The notes beneath the pieces were generated by a model. It saw only the letters and a list, made by a program, of their open reading frames with translations, did no database searches and had not been told where the DNA came from. A stretch of DNA of 64,000 nucleotides from Nyssa sinensis (taxonomy: Eukaryota > Streptophyta > Magnoliopsida > Cornales > Nyssaceae): positions 10,337,387 to 10,401,386 of the forward strand of contig CM018051.1 of the NCBI GenBank assembly GCA_008638375.1. Reading direction: 5' to 3'. The position numbers were made by a program, and so were the translations under genes. Below are positions 63,757 to 64,000 of this stretch, one piece after another. Position 1 is the first letter of the stretch, and each line of letters opens with the position of its first letter.

Positions 63757-64000
63757 GATGGGTTAAGTTTCATTCTGTGCTTCTTCAGGACATCGAATGT
63801 TTGGCTTAAGTGTTGAATGTGGTTAGTCTTCCGAACACTTTTGACGAGAATATCATCAATGTAAACTTCTATTGTGTCTTCGATACGGAGGTCGAAGCAT
63901 TTTGTTCACAATGTTACTGGTATGTGGCCCCAACATTTTTCAGACTGAACGACATTACTTTATAGCAATATAGATCTCGTTCTAATATGAAGGTTATTTT
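63757..64000 (-). pseudogene. Ty3-gypsy reverse transcriptase fragment
   Basis: On the minus strand from the right edge: YCYKVMSFSLKNVGATYQ (about 63970-63917), a frame break, then VYIDDILVKS (63869-63840, catalytic DD present), HIQHLSQTFDVLKKHRMKLNPS (to about 63757). This is the palm region of a gypsy-type RT and runs off the window. Its left end abuts an oppositely oriented gag-like fragment. Confidence 0.8.

Overview
The window is nuclear DNA of a flowering plant, most likely a (woody) eudicot. It is AT-rich, split-gene, intergenic-heavy DNA full of plant transposon relics: L1-type LINE, Ty1-copia and Ty3-gypsy pieces, TRIMs, tRNA-derived SINEs, a hAT-like element, a CACTA end and MITEs. 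The three recognisable genes are plant families: class III peroxidase, WRC-domain protein and a long RMA-like RING protein. No operon, phage, CRISPR or bacterial-type system is present. Several open frames listed by simple ORF calling start at TTG or CTG or lie in microsatellites, and I did not annotate those.

Layout. 0-10 kb: gene-free, four copies of a palindromic foldback repeat, one CACTA-transposon end and a LINE 3' tail. 10-12.2 kb: dense compound microsatellites and a small foldback with flanking direct repeats. 12.2-21.6 kb: low-coding sequence holding a 4.3-kb LINE (15658-19996) bounded by a 14-bp target-site duplication; its endonuclease, reverse transcriptase and C-terminal zinc-binding regions are recognisable but broken by stops and frame changes. 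21.7-23.0 kb (minus): an intact single-exon RING E3 ligase ORF, MUSE1/MUSE2-like. 23.7-24.3 kb: a hAT-like element with an imperfect 8-bp duplication. 24.3-33.4 kb: gene-free, with a SINE, MITEs and a GC-rich stack of TRIM-like LTRs with two primer-binding sites (29758-30504). 33.6-36.2 kb (minus): a four-exon class III peroxidase with textbook exon phases and one +1 frameshift near its C-terminus. 36.4-56.5 kb: repeats, including a complete 243-bp TRIM with a perfect 5-bp duplication (40125-40367), an old relic of the WRC gene (44.7-46.8 kb), a tandem duplication (47.2-48.8 kb) and a copia fragment (53.5-53.9 kb). 57.1-58.9 kb (plus): a four-exon WRC-domain gene with two apparent +1 frame changes. 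59.2-64 kb: degenerate retrotransposon coding relics and a chimeric gypsy region running off the right edge.

The genes do not form a pathway: one is a probable ubiquitin ligase, one a secreted haem peroxidase, one a probable nuclear regulator. The most noteworthy structure is the repeat landscape, above all an eight-copy family of about 0.5-kb elements that are inverted repeats over nearly their whole length, plus two miniature LTR elements. A recurring pattern of single extra A residues in two otherwise well-formed genes raises the question of assembly errors versus real pseudogenes. All similarity statements come from reading the sequence; no search was run.
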